DNA of 13,590 nucleotides from an uncultured bacterium (GTDB lineage: Bacteria; Bacillota; Clostridia; Lachnospirales; Lachnospiraceae). The notes below the pieces were generated by a model that ran no database searches, was not told the origin of the DNA, and saw nothing but the letters and a program-made list of their open reading frames with translations. A program made the position numbers and the translations under genes. Shown one piece after another: positions 1-6,141 of this stretch. The DNA is taken from contig CAOKFN010000074.1 in NCBI GenBank assembly GCA_948467735.1, positions 1 through 13,590 on the forward strand. The letters run 5' to 3'. Positions within the stretch are counted from its first letter, which is position 1, and each line of letters starts with the position of its first letter.

Positions 1-54
1 GATGCGGATGCGGATGCGGATGCGGATGCGGATGCGGATGCGGATGCGGATGCG
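1..54. repeat. (GATGCG)9 hexanucleotide microsatellite
   Basis: Nine perfect head-to-tail copies of GATGCG start at the window edge, so the true array may be longer. Because the unit is six bases, it is open in all forward frames. Frame 1 reads Asp-Ala repeats and stays open to a TGA at 97-99, frame 2 reads Met-Arg to a TAA at 68-70, and frame 3 reads Cys-Gly to a TGA at 93-95. It could therefore be the tail of a gene lying to the left (an Asp-Ala tail ending 30 bases before the MATE gene is the longest option) or a non-coding microsatellite. The window cannot decide. Confidence 0.95.
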
Positions 55-128
55 GCGTTTTGCAGGATAACCGCAGGGCGTCCGTTTTTGGCTGAATGAA
101 AGGGGCCGGAAAGGCAGGATGACAAGAT

Positions 129-1475
129 ATGAATAAAGACTTAACCGTGGGGGAGCCTCAAAAAGTGCTATGGCAGTTCTGCCTGCCGCTCTTTGGCAGC
201 ATTATTTTCCAACAGCTCTATAACATAGCGGACAGCTTTGTGGTGGGGAAATTTGTGGGAGAGAATGCACTGGCGGCTGTGGGCAACAGCTATGAGATTA
301 CATTGATTTTCATTGCGTTTGCCTTTGGATGCAATATCGGCTGTTCCGTGATTGTGTCGCGATTATTCGGCACAAAGGCATATGGGGAGATGAAGACGGC
401 AGTTTACACTTCACTTATTGCCACAGGAGCTTTATGTGTGCTGCTGATGGCGTTTGGCGCTGCCGGATGTGGACAGCTTCTGCATTTGATACATACTCCG
501 GAGGAAGTGTTTGCGGATTCCATGCTCTATCTGGATATCTATATATGGGGACTTCCGTTTCTCTTTTTTTATAATGTGAGTACGGGTATTTTTTCGGCGC
601 TGGGAGATTCCAAGACGCCCTTTTATTTCCTTGCGGCGTCTTCCTTGGCAAATATTGCCATGGATATCCTGTTTGTGCAGGCATTTCAAATGGGAGTGGG
701 CGGCGTGGCATGGGCGACGTTTCTCTGTCAGGGAATCAGCTGTATTCTGGCGGTGGCGGTGGTGCTGGGACGGCTGAAAAAGATTCCCGCAGAGGGGAGG
801 GCGGCGGTTTTCTCATGGCCGCTTTTGGGAAAAATTGCGGTGGTAGCGGTTCCGAGCATTTTGCAGCAGAGCTTTATTTCCGTGGGAAACATTGTGCTTC
901 AGGGCGTGATCAATGGCTTCGGCCCCAGCGTTATGGCGGGATATTCCGCGGCGGTGAAGCTGAATAATCTGGTCATCACATCCTTGACCACCATAGGAAA
1001 CGGCATCTCCAATTTCACGGCCCAGAATATCGGCGCTGGAAGGATGGAGCGTGTCAGGCTGGGATTCCGGGCTGGGTGGAAGCTGGTGTGGATGATATGC
1101 GTGCCGCTGACGGCGGCATATTTTCTGGCGGGACGGTACTTATTGTATCTGTTTATGAAGGAGCCCACGGGCACGGCCATTGATACGGGAGTATTGTTCC
1201 TGCGGATTGTGTCCCCGTTTTATTTTGTGGTGGCCCTAAAGCTGGCGGCGGACGGTGTGCTTAGGGGCGCCGCGCTGATGGGGCGGTTTATGGCGGCTAC
1301 GTTTACCGACCTGATACTCAGAGTGCTTCTGGCGATGACGTTTGCCGTTCCCATGGGTTCCACGGGCATCTGGTGTGCATGGCCGGCGGGATGGATCATA
1401 GGAATGGGGCTGTCCCTTGTATTTTACCGTGGGTTTATTCGGAAGGAAGGGAAATGCGGTTTCGGCAAGGAATGA
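129..1475 (+). CDS. MATE family efflux transporter
   Basis: A 448-residue polytopic membrane protein of the multidrug and toxin extrusion family (NorM/DinF type). These are cation-driven antiporters that export drugs or organic cations across the cytoplasmic membrane. The length fits the family, and about 12 hydrophobic segments can be followed. Typical MATE features are the N-terminal stretch GSIIFQQLYNIADSFVVGKF (residues 23-42) with its QQLYNIAD core, the GxxALAAVG-like segment that follows, and the internally repeated second half beginning near residue 235 (PSILQQSFISVGN). The start ATG follows an AGGA at 116-119. No partner gene is adjacent, so it is probably monocistronic; no clear terminator is seen after it. 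The substrate cannot be told from sequence. Family assignment is sure; specificity is not. Confidence 0.96.
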   Translation: MNKDLTVGEPQKVLWQFCLPLFGSIIFQQLYNIADSFVVGKFVGENALAAVGNSYEITLIFIAFAFGCNIGCSVIVSRLFGTKAYGEMKTAVYTSLIATGALCVLLMAFGAAGCGQLLHLIHTPEEVFADSMLYLDIYIWGLPFLFFYNVSTGIFSALGDSKTPFYFLAASSLANIAMDILFVQAFQMGVGGVAWATFLCQGISCILAVAVVLGRLKKIPAEGRAAVFSWPLLGKIAVVAVPSILQQSFISVGNIVLQGVINGFGPSVMAGYSAAVKLNNLVITSLTTIGNGISNFTAQNIGAGRMERVRLGFRAGWKLVWMICVPLTAAYFLAGRYLLYLFMKEPTGTAIDTGVLFLRIVSPFYFVVALKLAADGVLRGAALMGRFMAATFTDLILRVLLAMTFAVPMGSTGIWCAWPAGWIIGMGLSLVFYRGFIRKEGKCGFGKE

Positions 1476-1582
1476 TAGAGCATCATGTTTAGGACAAGGT
1501 TATCCAAAGCATAAGGAACGGCGAAAACCTGCCGCCGCCATCCCGCAGAAGAAAAATGGGAAGAAAACGGTATAAATTTTTC

Positions 1583-1611
1583 TTGCAATTTATCCGTGAA
1601 TGTGCTACAAT
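1583..1611 (+). promoter_or_regulatory. Promoter of the tRNA-Tyr/tRNA-Leu pair
   Basis: The -35 element TTGCAA (1583-1588) and -10 element TACAAT (1606-1611) are 17 bp apart. A TG one base upstream of the -10 (1603-1604) makes it an extended -10. Transcription would begin near 1618, about 37 bases before tRNA-Tyr. This is a strong sigma-A type promoter, as expected for stable RNA genes. Confidence 0.8.
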
Positions 1612-1654
1612 GGCTAGTGTTCAGGGCGTTTGGCAATGAACGGGAGAGTAGTAT

Positions 1655-1736
1655 GGATGGATTCCCGAGTGGCCAAAGGGGACAGACTGTAAATCTGCTG
1701 CAGAATGCTTCGGTGGTTCGAATCCACCTCCATCCA
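1655..1736 (+). tRNA. tRNA-Tyr (anticodon GUA)
   Basis: An 82-nt class II tRNA with a long variable arm. The acceptor stem pairs GGATGGA (1655-1661) with TCCATCC (1729-1735), and the discriminator base is A at 1736. The T-arm is GGTGG / TTCGAAT / CCACC (1712-1728). The anticodon loop CTGTAAA carries GTA at 1689-1691. The outermost anticodon-stem pair (1682 with 1698) is an A-C mismatch; the other four pair. CCA is not encoded and must be added by nucleotidyltransferase. It is co-transcribed with tRNA-Leu 11 bases downstream. Confidence 0.97.
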
Positions 1737-1747
1737 TTGATATGTCC

Positions 1748-1831
1748 GCTGGTGTGGCGGAATAGGCAGACGCAAGGGACTTAAAATCCCTCGGTGGCAG
1801 CACCGTACCGGTTCAAGTCCGGTCACCAGCA
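1748..1831 (+). tRNA. tRNA-Leu (anticodon UAA)
   Basis: An 84-nt class II tRNA reading UUA/UUG. The acceptor stem pairs GCTGGTG (1748-1754) with CACCAGC (1824-1830), with discriminator A at 1831. The anticodon stem AGGGA/TCCCT encloses the loop CTTAAAA with TAA at 1782-1784. The T-arm is ACCGG / TTCAAGT / CCGGT (1807-1823). CCA is not encoded. It closes the two-tRNA operon and lies at the left edge of the AT-rich segment, which makes it a possible integration landmark, although I found no copy of its 3' end downstream. Confidence 0.97.
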
Positions 1832-1841
1832 TTATGATAAG

Positions 1842-1890
1842 AGAATCCGCAGTTTCGGCTTGGCACCCAAATTGCGGATTCTTTCTTATT
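1842..1890 (+). terminator. Rho-independent terminator of the tRNA operon
   Basis: A long hairpin: 1842-1855 pairs with 1869-1882 (14 bp with one G-T wobble, core AGAATCCGCA/TGCGGATTCT), loop of 13 bases, then the T-rich tail TTCTTATTT. It lies between the tRNA operon and the 3' end of the convergent gene ending at 1886. It may serve both strands, although the T-tract is better on the plus strand. Confidence 0.75.
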
Positions 1891-2257
1891 TATCCATATT
1901 GACGATTTCCAAGGCATATTGTTTTAACCGCTCAGGCACTTTATCCATATTTTTCTCAAGGATTTCAAACGGCGGCCATTCATAGTCTCCTAAAAGATGT
2001 AATGCGTCCTCCAATACTTCCTCGTCATGGTCGGAGATAATCACAGTCTGCAGCAGCTCCACCAAATCATGTCGAAAATCGGATATATAAATATCTTGTT
2101 TGTAATAGGGATCCATAAACCAATCCAGAGCCAGTAACAGGCTTTTCTTTTTGGCGGAATCACTGCCCGTCAGAACTTCCCGAATCGCAGCTATGCCGCT
2201 TTTTATCAATTCTTTTTCGGCTCTGCCATAGGATGTGTAACTAACATTATCTGCCAT
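1886..2257 (-). CDS. Hypothetical 123-aa acidic helical protein
   Basis: I do not recognise this family. The 123 residues have no signal peptide or membrane segment and look all-helical, with Leu/Ala-spaced amphipathic stretches (for example residues 12-30, 63-75 and 79-91). The pairs of helices recall HEAT-like repeats. The acidic DHDEEVLEDALHLLGDYEW segment (residues 76-94) is the most distinctive part. The ATG (2255-2257) has a GGGG Shine-Dalgarno eight bases upstream. It is convergent with the tRNA operon. Small acidic helical proteins of this kind are sometimes immunity proteins, but no toxin gene is nearby, so that is only a possibility. The gene itself is well supported; its function is unknown. 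Confidence 0.75.
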   Translation of the reverse strand: MADNVSYTSYGRAEKELIKSGIAAIREVLTGSDSAKKKSLLLALDWFMDPYYKQDIYISDFRHDLVELLQTVIISDHDEEVLEDALHLLGDYEWPPFEILEKNMDKVPERLKQYALEIVNMDK

Positions 2258-2316
2258 AAAATTTTCCCCGTAGTTTTAAGAATAATTTGAATTGTACGAA
2301 CCGGAGAGCAGGCCGT

Positions 2317-2448
2317 TTATAAATTAACGGTTTCTTCTTGGAGGGTAATTGAATCCTTGCGGCGGCTGGAGCTTTTCTTCAAATGGCTCATGTTAGTCTG
2401 GGTGGGCGGCTTCCTTGACTGCCTTGATATGATTACAATAATTACCAT
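2317..2448 (-). CDS. Possible 43-aa small basic protein
   Basis: A short ORF with a good ribosome-binding site: GGTGAG (minus-strand reading of 2455-2460) lies six bases before ATG 2446-2448. After a hydrophobic beginning (MVIIVII) it is strongly basic and polar (SRQSRKPPTQTN, then LKKSSSRRKDS), ending EETVNL. I do not recognise it. In the +1 frame upstream of the second Met, a run reading HIKAVKEAAHPD ends at a stop just before that Met, so the region could instead be a frameshifted remnant of a longer gene. It is co-oriented with the flanking minus-strand genes. Confidence 0.35.
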   Translation of the reverse strand: MVIIVIISRQSRKPPTQTNMSHLKKSSSRRKDSITLQEETVNL

Positions 2449-2504
2449 TTATTTCTCACCAGTGCATCGACTTATATTCCTTCGGTTTAATCACCAATCA
2501 TGTC

Positions 2505-2699
2505 TTAAGTAAATTTGACAACATCATTTGGTGTACAATCCAAGGCGCGACATAACTTTTCCAACGTCAACATTGTAATGTTTTCATTTCTCTTCAAGTT
2601 ATATATGGTTTTATTGTCTATGTCGCCATGTTTTATTAAATAATATTGGGATATGCTTTTTTCTGCCATAGTATTCCATAACGGGCTGTAATCTACCAT
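2505..2699 (-). CDS. Small Cro/CI-type HTH regulator (64 aa)
   Basis: A single-domain DNA-binding protein of the HTH_26/YozG-like class: a compact five-helix xre fold with no effector domain. Helices 2-3 read roughly QYYLIKHGDIDNKTIYNLKR (residues 18-37), followed by the family-typical MLTLEKLCRALDCTPNDVVKF (43-63). The ATG at 2697-2699 follows a strong GGAGG. It is transcribed divergently from the small gene at 2833, and the 133-bp gap between them is the obvious place for it to bind. It is clearly related to the 72-aa regulator at 3158-3376: both begin with an M-x-x-Y-S-P-x-W-x-T pattern and share the LC-R-L-C-T core. Such mini-regulators are common in clostridial integrative elements. Confidence 0.85.
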   Translation of the reverse strand: MVDYSPLWNTMAEKSISQYYLIKHGDIDNKTIYNLKRNENITMLTLEKLCRALDCTPNDVVKFT

Positions 2700-2781
2700 T
2701 ATTATTTCCTCCAGTTAAATTTATTATCTCACCTCATAATGAAAAAACACAGAACGTTAATAATCATTAGGTTATAAGTCA

Positions 2782-2810
2782 TTGTGTTAATATTCCAAAT
2801 ATGTTATAAT
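2782..2810 (+). promoter_or_regulatory. Promoter of the small helical-protein gene
   Basis: The -10 element TATAAT (2805-2810) is perfect and extended (TG at 2802-2803). A weak -35, TTGTGT (2782-2787), lies 17 bp upstream. The start codon at 2833 has GGAGG between it and the -10. Confidence 0.65.
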
Positions 2811-2832
2811 TTATAAAAAAGGAGGACATAAA

Positions 2833-3153
2833 ATGGCTGAAATTGATAACATAAAAAAGGATATTTTAGATTTGATTACACCCTATCTTACGGAACGGGC
2901 CGGGAGGATTTATATTGAAAATAAGAAATATAAAGAATCTGTGAAAACTGCCGACCTATTATTTGAGAAATTAATTAAGAGTTTAACAGGCGAACAGTTC
3001 AAACTTCTTGACCAATATTTTACTGCTAAAAATGATGTAGAAGCTCTTACGGAATATCTAGTTTACCAACAAGGAATGCGGGATTTTCTCAACCTTTTTA
3101 TTTCACTTTTGAAAAGCGGCGAATTTCATGAAACTTCGGAAAATACACTTTAA
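2833..3153 (+). CDS. Small helical protein, DUF6809-like (106 aa)
   Basis: A soluble, all-helical, charged protein. The central part (residues 43-90) has the pattern of small Firmicute helical proteins annotated as DUF6809 or similar: LFEKLIKSLTGEQFKLLDQYF, then a spacer, then EYLVYQQGMRDFLNLF. That resemblance is from memory and not certain. The biochemical role is unknown. The gene has its own promoter and a GGAGG site 8 bases before the ATG. It is divergent from one mini-regulator (2505-2699) and convergent, with 4 bases between stop codons, with the other (3158-3376). This makes a three-gene cluster in which the regulators probably control this gene or themselves. It is AT-rich, like the rest of the segment. 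Confidence 0.8.
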   Translation: MAEIDNIKKDILDLITPYLTERAGRIYIENKKYKESVKTADLLFEKLIKSLTGEQFKLLDQYFTAKNDVEALTEYLVYQQGMRDFLNLFISLLKSGEFHETSENTL

Positions 3154-3157
3154 AATT

Positions 3158-3376
3158 TTAAAGCTTTTGGTCTTTTTCGGATGGGATGTATTGCAAAATA
3201 TCCTGTACGGTGCAATTTAATATTCGACATAAATCATTTATGGTTTTTGTGGAAATATCTTTGTTATGTTTTAAACGATGCAGGGTACTGTCCGATATCT
3301 TATGCTTTTTGGTCAGTGTATACCAGCTTTCATCCGATTCCTGCAAAGTTTTCCAAAATGGGGAATAACTGATCAT
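3158..3376 (-). CDS. Small Cro/CI-type HTH regulator (72 aa)
   Basis: A second single-domain xre-fold DNA-binding protein, homologous to that at 2505-2699. The helix-turn-helix reads WYTLTKKHKISDSTLHRLKHNK (residues 18-39), followed by STKTINDLCRILNCTVQDILQYI (42-64) and a short charged tail. The start ATG 3374-3376 follows AGGAAGG. It probably acts as a local repressor of its own promoter or of the neighbouring small genes; no operator is identified. Having two diverged copies on either side of one small gene suggests duplication or a merged mobile-element cargo. Confidence 0.85.
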   Translation of the reverse strand: MISYSPFWKTLQESDESWYTLTKKHKISDSTLHRLKHNKDISTKTINDLCRILNCTVQDILQYIPSEKDQKL

Positions 3377-3439
3377 AATAATACCTTCCTGTTAATATCT
3401 TTAAGTATAAGATATATTTTTTTGCCTGCACATCTTCGT

Positions 3440-3496
3440 AATAAAGAAGATGCACGTAGAAAAAGACAGTATCGGAACAACTTGCATAAGCATTAA
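3440..3496 (+). pseudogene. Possible orphan C-terminal coding tail
   Basis: The frame ending at TAA 3494-3496 reads NKEDARRKRQYRNNLHKH, a polar, basic stretch typical of a protein C-terminus. It is followed two bases later by a good intrinsic terminator (3498-3530), although no intact plus-strand gene ends here. The simplest reading is a 3' remnant of a gene whose front part was lost by rearrangement. It could also be chance, since only 19 codons look coding and a longer frame in front of them is antisense to the regulator at 3158-3376. Confidence 0.25.
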
Positions 3497-3497
3497 G

Positions 3498-3530
3498 GCG
3501 GCAGGGAGAAATCTCTGCCGCAAATTTTTT
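3498..3530 (+). terminator. Rho-independent terminator with GAAA tetraloop
   Basis: A 10-bp stem (GCGGCAGGGA 3498-3507 with TCTCTGCCGC 3512-3521, one G-T wobble) is closed by a GAAA loop and followed by AAA and six T (3525-3530). No intact gene on the plus strand ends just before it, so it either belongs to a lost gene or insulates the MerR operon from read-through. Confidence 0.85.
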
Positions 3531-3541
3531 ATAAAAAGGTC

Positions 3542-3579
3542 TTGTTTGTGACGTAACGTAATGATGTATAATACATCAT
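3542..3579 (+). promoter_or_regulatory. MerR-type promoter and operator of the ABC efflux operon
   Basis: The -35 TTGTTT (3542-3547) and perfect -10 TATAAT (3567-3572) are 19 bp apart, the over-long spacing typical of promoters that MerR proteins activate by twisting DNA. Within the spacer lies the dyad ACGT-A-ACGT (3551-3559). Over the -10 lies a perfect palindrome with 9-base arms around one central base (ATGATGTAT-A-ATACATCAT, 3561-3579). GGAGG and the MerR start codon follow directly. Autoregulation by the gene product at 3595 is the natural inference. Confidence 0.75.
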
Positions 3580-3594
3580 AGGAGGAAGGCAGTT

Positions 3595-4392
3595 ATGGAA
3601 AAACACAGGGCAATACCGCTTGGGTTTATGACGGTCGGAGAGGCGGCAAAGAAAATAGGAGTTACTGTCCGTACATTGCAATATTATGACAAAGAAGGGC
3701 TGTTATCCCCTTCGGCAGAAAGTGAAGGCGGGCGCAGGCTTTATACAGATAAAGATTTGGTTATACTTCATCAAATTATATCTTTGAAATCATTGGGTTT
3801 TTCTTTGGATGATATAAAGCATCGCTTAATTTCTTTAGAAACGCCGACTGGCGTGGCAGCCGCCCTTGCCGAACAGGCAGACAGCATACGGGAGAAGATA
3901 GAACAGCTAACCGCTTCTTTGACAGCAATCGAACAGTTAAAGGAAGAAGTGTTACAAATGCAGACAGTCAATTTTAAGAAGTATGCAGATATTATTGTCA
4001 ATCTGCAAATGAAAAACGACTCTTACTATCTCATTAAGCGTTTTGATGACGATACGCTCGACCATATCCGTAATCGGTTTGATAAGGAAAGCGGTATGAA
4101 TTTTATGGATAGATTTAATCGTTTGAGTGATGAAATTATAGAGCTTCAAAAGGCAGACGTGTCCCCTGAAAGTGAGAAATGCCAGCGAATTGTAAAAGAG
4201 TATTGGGGATTGATTACGGAATTTACGAACGGCGATATGAGTATGCTTCCGAAATTGATGGAGGTCGGCAATATTGATACCGCCGCAAATGCCTGGGAAG
4301 AAAGACAGAAAATTGTAAATGACTATTTAGAGCCGGCTTTGCAAGTCTACTTTTCAAGACTTGGAGAAAATCCGTTCGAGGGGGTGGAATGA
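3595..4392 (+). CDS. MerR-family regulator with TipAS-like effector domain
   Basis: A 265-residue transcription activator. The N-terminal winged HTH of MerR proteins runs from about residue 12 to 80 (MTVGEAAKKIGVTVRTLQYY, then a GRRLYTDKDL wing and the LGFSLDDIK helix). A dimerisation coiled coil follows at about 82-122. The C-terminal half (about 125-262) is helical and resembles the TipAS drug-recognition domain, ending in the usual W-x-x-R-x-x-x-V-x-x-Y-L-x-P-A-L-x-x-Y pattern. TipAS-type regulators bind structurally diverse antibiotics and switch on efflux. The start ATG follows GGAGG. The gene is translationally coupled to the ABC ATPase (ATGA overlap), so it very likely senses the substrate that the exporter removes. 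The inducer is unknown. Confidence 0.93.
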   Translation: MEKHRAIPLGFMTVGEAAKKIGVTVRTLQYYDKEGLLSPSAESEGGRRLYTDKDLVILHQIISLKSLGFSLDDIKHRLISLETPTGVAAALAEQADSIREKIEQLTASLTAIEQLKEEVLQMQTVNFKKYADIIVNLQMKNDSYYLIKRFDDDTLDHIRNRFDKESGMNFMDRFNRLSDEIIELQKADVSPESEKCQRIVKEYWGLITEFTNGDMSMLPKLMEVGNIDTAANAWEERQKIVNDYLEPALQVYFSRLGENPFEGVE

Positions 4393-5207
4393 TGAATAGC
4401 GCAGTACAAGTTCGTGGATTAAAGAAAAGCTATGGAGGCAGCATTGTTCTCAATGGACTTGATTTTGAAATTGAGAAGGGAGAAGCCTTTGCTCTGCTCG
4501 GTGTAAATGGCGCAGGAAAAACGACGGCTCTTGAATGTATGGAGGGTTTGAGAAAATATGACAGCGGTTCAATTACGGTAAACGGGAAAACGGGTATTCA
4601 GCTGCAGTCATCATCTTTGCCTGCCCATATCAAACCGATGGAGGCCGTAAGATTATTTTCAAAATGGAACAAGGCAAAGATTGATTTCAATATGCTTAAC
4701 GCTCTTGGTATTAAAGAAATCGAGAAGAAACTGTACATCCAGTTATCCACAGGACAGAAAAGGCGATTACATCTTGCCCTTGCGCTTATCGGTAATCCAG
4801 ATATTATTTTTCTCGATGAGCCGACTGCGGGGCTTGATGTCACGGGCAGGGTTTCACTTCACGAACAAATTCGCAAACTCAAGTCACAAGGAAAAACGAT
4901 CGTTCTGGCAAGTCACGATATGGCAGAAGTGGAAAGCTTATGTGACCGCATTGCTATTTTGGATAATGGGAACCTTGCTTTCTGCGGCACAGCGACAGAA
5001 CTGACAGATAAGATTGGGGAAAAGTATTTTATCCATATCAAAACGCAGCAGGGGAACAGCACCTTTGAAACAGATAATATTGAAGATACTTTGATATCCC
5101 TGCTTCATGATTTGAAGCAGAAAGAAATTCATATATTGGATATTAAAGTGGACCGTGGTACACTTGAACAACATTTTATCGAAATGGCAGGGAGGGAAAC
5201 AGAATGA
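4389..5207 (+). CDS. ABC transporter ATP-binding protein
   Basis: The nucleotide-binding subunit of a drug-type ABC exporter, 272 residues. The Walker A motif GVNGAGKTT is at 38-46 and the Q-loop near Q71-Q73. The signature LSTGQKRR is at 119-126, with T replacing the usual first G of LSGGQ, a substitution common in this subfamily. Walker B (IIFLDEP) is at 139-145, the D-loop AGLD at 147-150 and the switch His in ASHD at 176. It powers the permease encoded next. Its ATG overlaps the MerR stop, and its own stop overlaps the permease ATG, so the three proteins are made in a coupled way. The C-terminal 60 residues are a variable regulatory tail of the CcmA/DrrA type. Confidence 0.95.
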   Translation: MMNSAVQVRGLKKSYGGSIVLNGLDFEIEKGEAFALLGVNGAGKTTALECMEGLRKYDSGSITVNGKTGIQLQSSSLPAHIKPMEAVRLFSKWNKAKIDFNMLNALGIKEIEKKLYIQLSTGQKRRLHLALALIGNPDIIFLDEPTAGLDVTGRVSLHEQIRKLKSQGKTIVLASHDMAEVESLCDRIAILDNGNLAFCGTATELTDKIGEKYFIHIKTQQGNSTFETDNIEDTLISLLHDLKQKEIHILDIKVDRGTLEQHFIEMAGRETE

Positions 5208-5920
5208 ACGGTTTTTTATATGGTGCGGCGTTACAGTGGAAATTGGATATACGAAGCAAAGCCCTCTTAGTTACCTGCTATATCGTTCCGCTTATTTTCT
5301 TTCTACTTATGGGCGGTATTTTTACTTCCGTTATGCCCGAAATGGGAAGTGTGCTAATACAATCTATGATTGTAATGAGTGTTTCCATGGGGGCGTTTGT
5401 CGGATTACCGCCGTCGTTGATTGAAACTTACGGAAGTGACATAAAAAAAGTTTATAAAGCAAACGGAGTACCTATCTGTTTAGGACTTGTTACAATGTTC
5501 CTTTCGGCATTTGTTCATTTGATGATTACCTGTGTTGTGATAGTGCTGCTTGCCCCTGTTCTGTTTGAAGCAGCTTTGCCGATACATCTTCCGTTTTTCT
5601 TTCTTGCACTTGCTATATACATTATTGTGTCGTTAAGTATCGGAAGTGTTTTAGGATTGACGGTAAAAAATCAAGCGAAACTGACGATGATTGCACAATT
5701 AGTGTTTCTGCCCTCAATTATGCTTTCGGGAATTATGTTTCCTACGGAGTTCCTGCCCGATTTTTTGGAGACAATAGGATTAATTTTCCCAGCTTCTTGG
5801 GGATACCGGTTGATGTTGGATAATGGCTTTTGCTTTGAAAATCTATGGTATCTAATCTTTATCTTTTTTGCGGCGGTAATTGTATGTGGAATAGTTTTGA
5901 AGAAACAAAAAGCAAAATAG
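5204..5920 (+). CDS. ABC-2 type transporter permease
   Basis: The membrane subunit of the exporter, 238 residues with about six hydrophobic spans (near 20-40, 48-70, 90-118, 124-150, 160-182 and 211-231). The pattern LPSIMLSGIMFPTEFLPDFL, followed by IFPASWGYR, in the second half is typical of the ABC2_membrane family. Its ATG overlaps the ATPase stop codon (ATGA). With the TipAS-type regulator upstream, this operon is most likely an inducible antibiotic or peptide efflux system. No terminator is visible after it. The next start-like site, 16 bases downstream, encodes only M-E-K before a stop. Confidence 0.93.
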   Translation: MNGFLYGAALQWKLDIRSKALLVTCYIVPLIFFLLMGGIFTSVMPEMGSVLIQSMIVMSVSMGAFVGLPPSLIETYGSDIKKVYKANGVPICLGLVTMFLSAFVHLMITCVVIVLLAPVLFEAALPIHLPFFFLALAIYIIVSLSIGSVLGLTVKNQAKLTMIAQLVFLPSIMLSGIMFPTEFLPDFLETIGLIFPASWGYRLMLDNGFCFENLWYLIFIFFAAVIVCGIVLKKQKAK

Positions 5921-6141
5921 TTGAAAGGGAAAAGTATGGAAAAGTAAGGTAATCATGCGGACAGAGCCTGACGAAAAGACAGGGAAATCCAAGAGAGCGG
6001 GCTTTGGCCAAGCCAGCCATACAAAACTTACAGAAATGAAAGAAATAAGAAAAAAATGTAAGATGTTTCTATGGCAGAGAAGCATTTCTTCCGATATGAT
6101 ATTATCATAATAAAAAACGATGAAATATCACGGGAGCGGAT
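5921..6141. other. Intergenic right edge of the AT-rich segment
   Basis: This gap holds a well-spaced start site that opens only a three-codon ORF (ATG 5936-5938, TAA 5945-5947), possibly the stub of a lost gene. It also holds a 13-bp palindrome ATGATATTATCAT (6096-6108) 33 bases before the phosphoesterase start. An operator role is possible. I could not place a convincing -35/-10 pair or a terminator here. Confidence 0.35.

Noticed and set aside
1810..1831. attL/attR pair at the 3' end of tRNA-Leu
   Set aside because: I looked for a second copy of the tRNA 3' end around 5.9-6.2 kb and found none; no integrase gene is present.
1596..1832. ORFs on both strands across the tRNA genes
   Set aside because: They overlap tRNA-Tyr and tRNA-Leu and have no independent coding signals.
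2311..2340. CCGTT/AACGG hairpin with TTTCTTCTT as a terminator
   Set aside because: The stem has only 5 bp and an AT loop, and no plus-strand gene ends before it; it overlaps the end of the 43-aa ORF.
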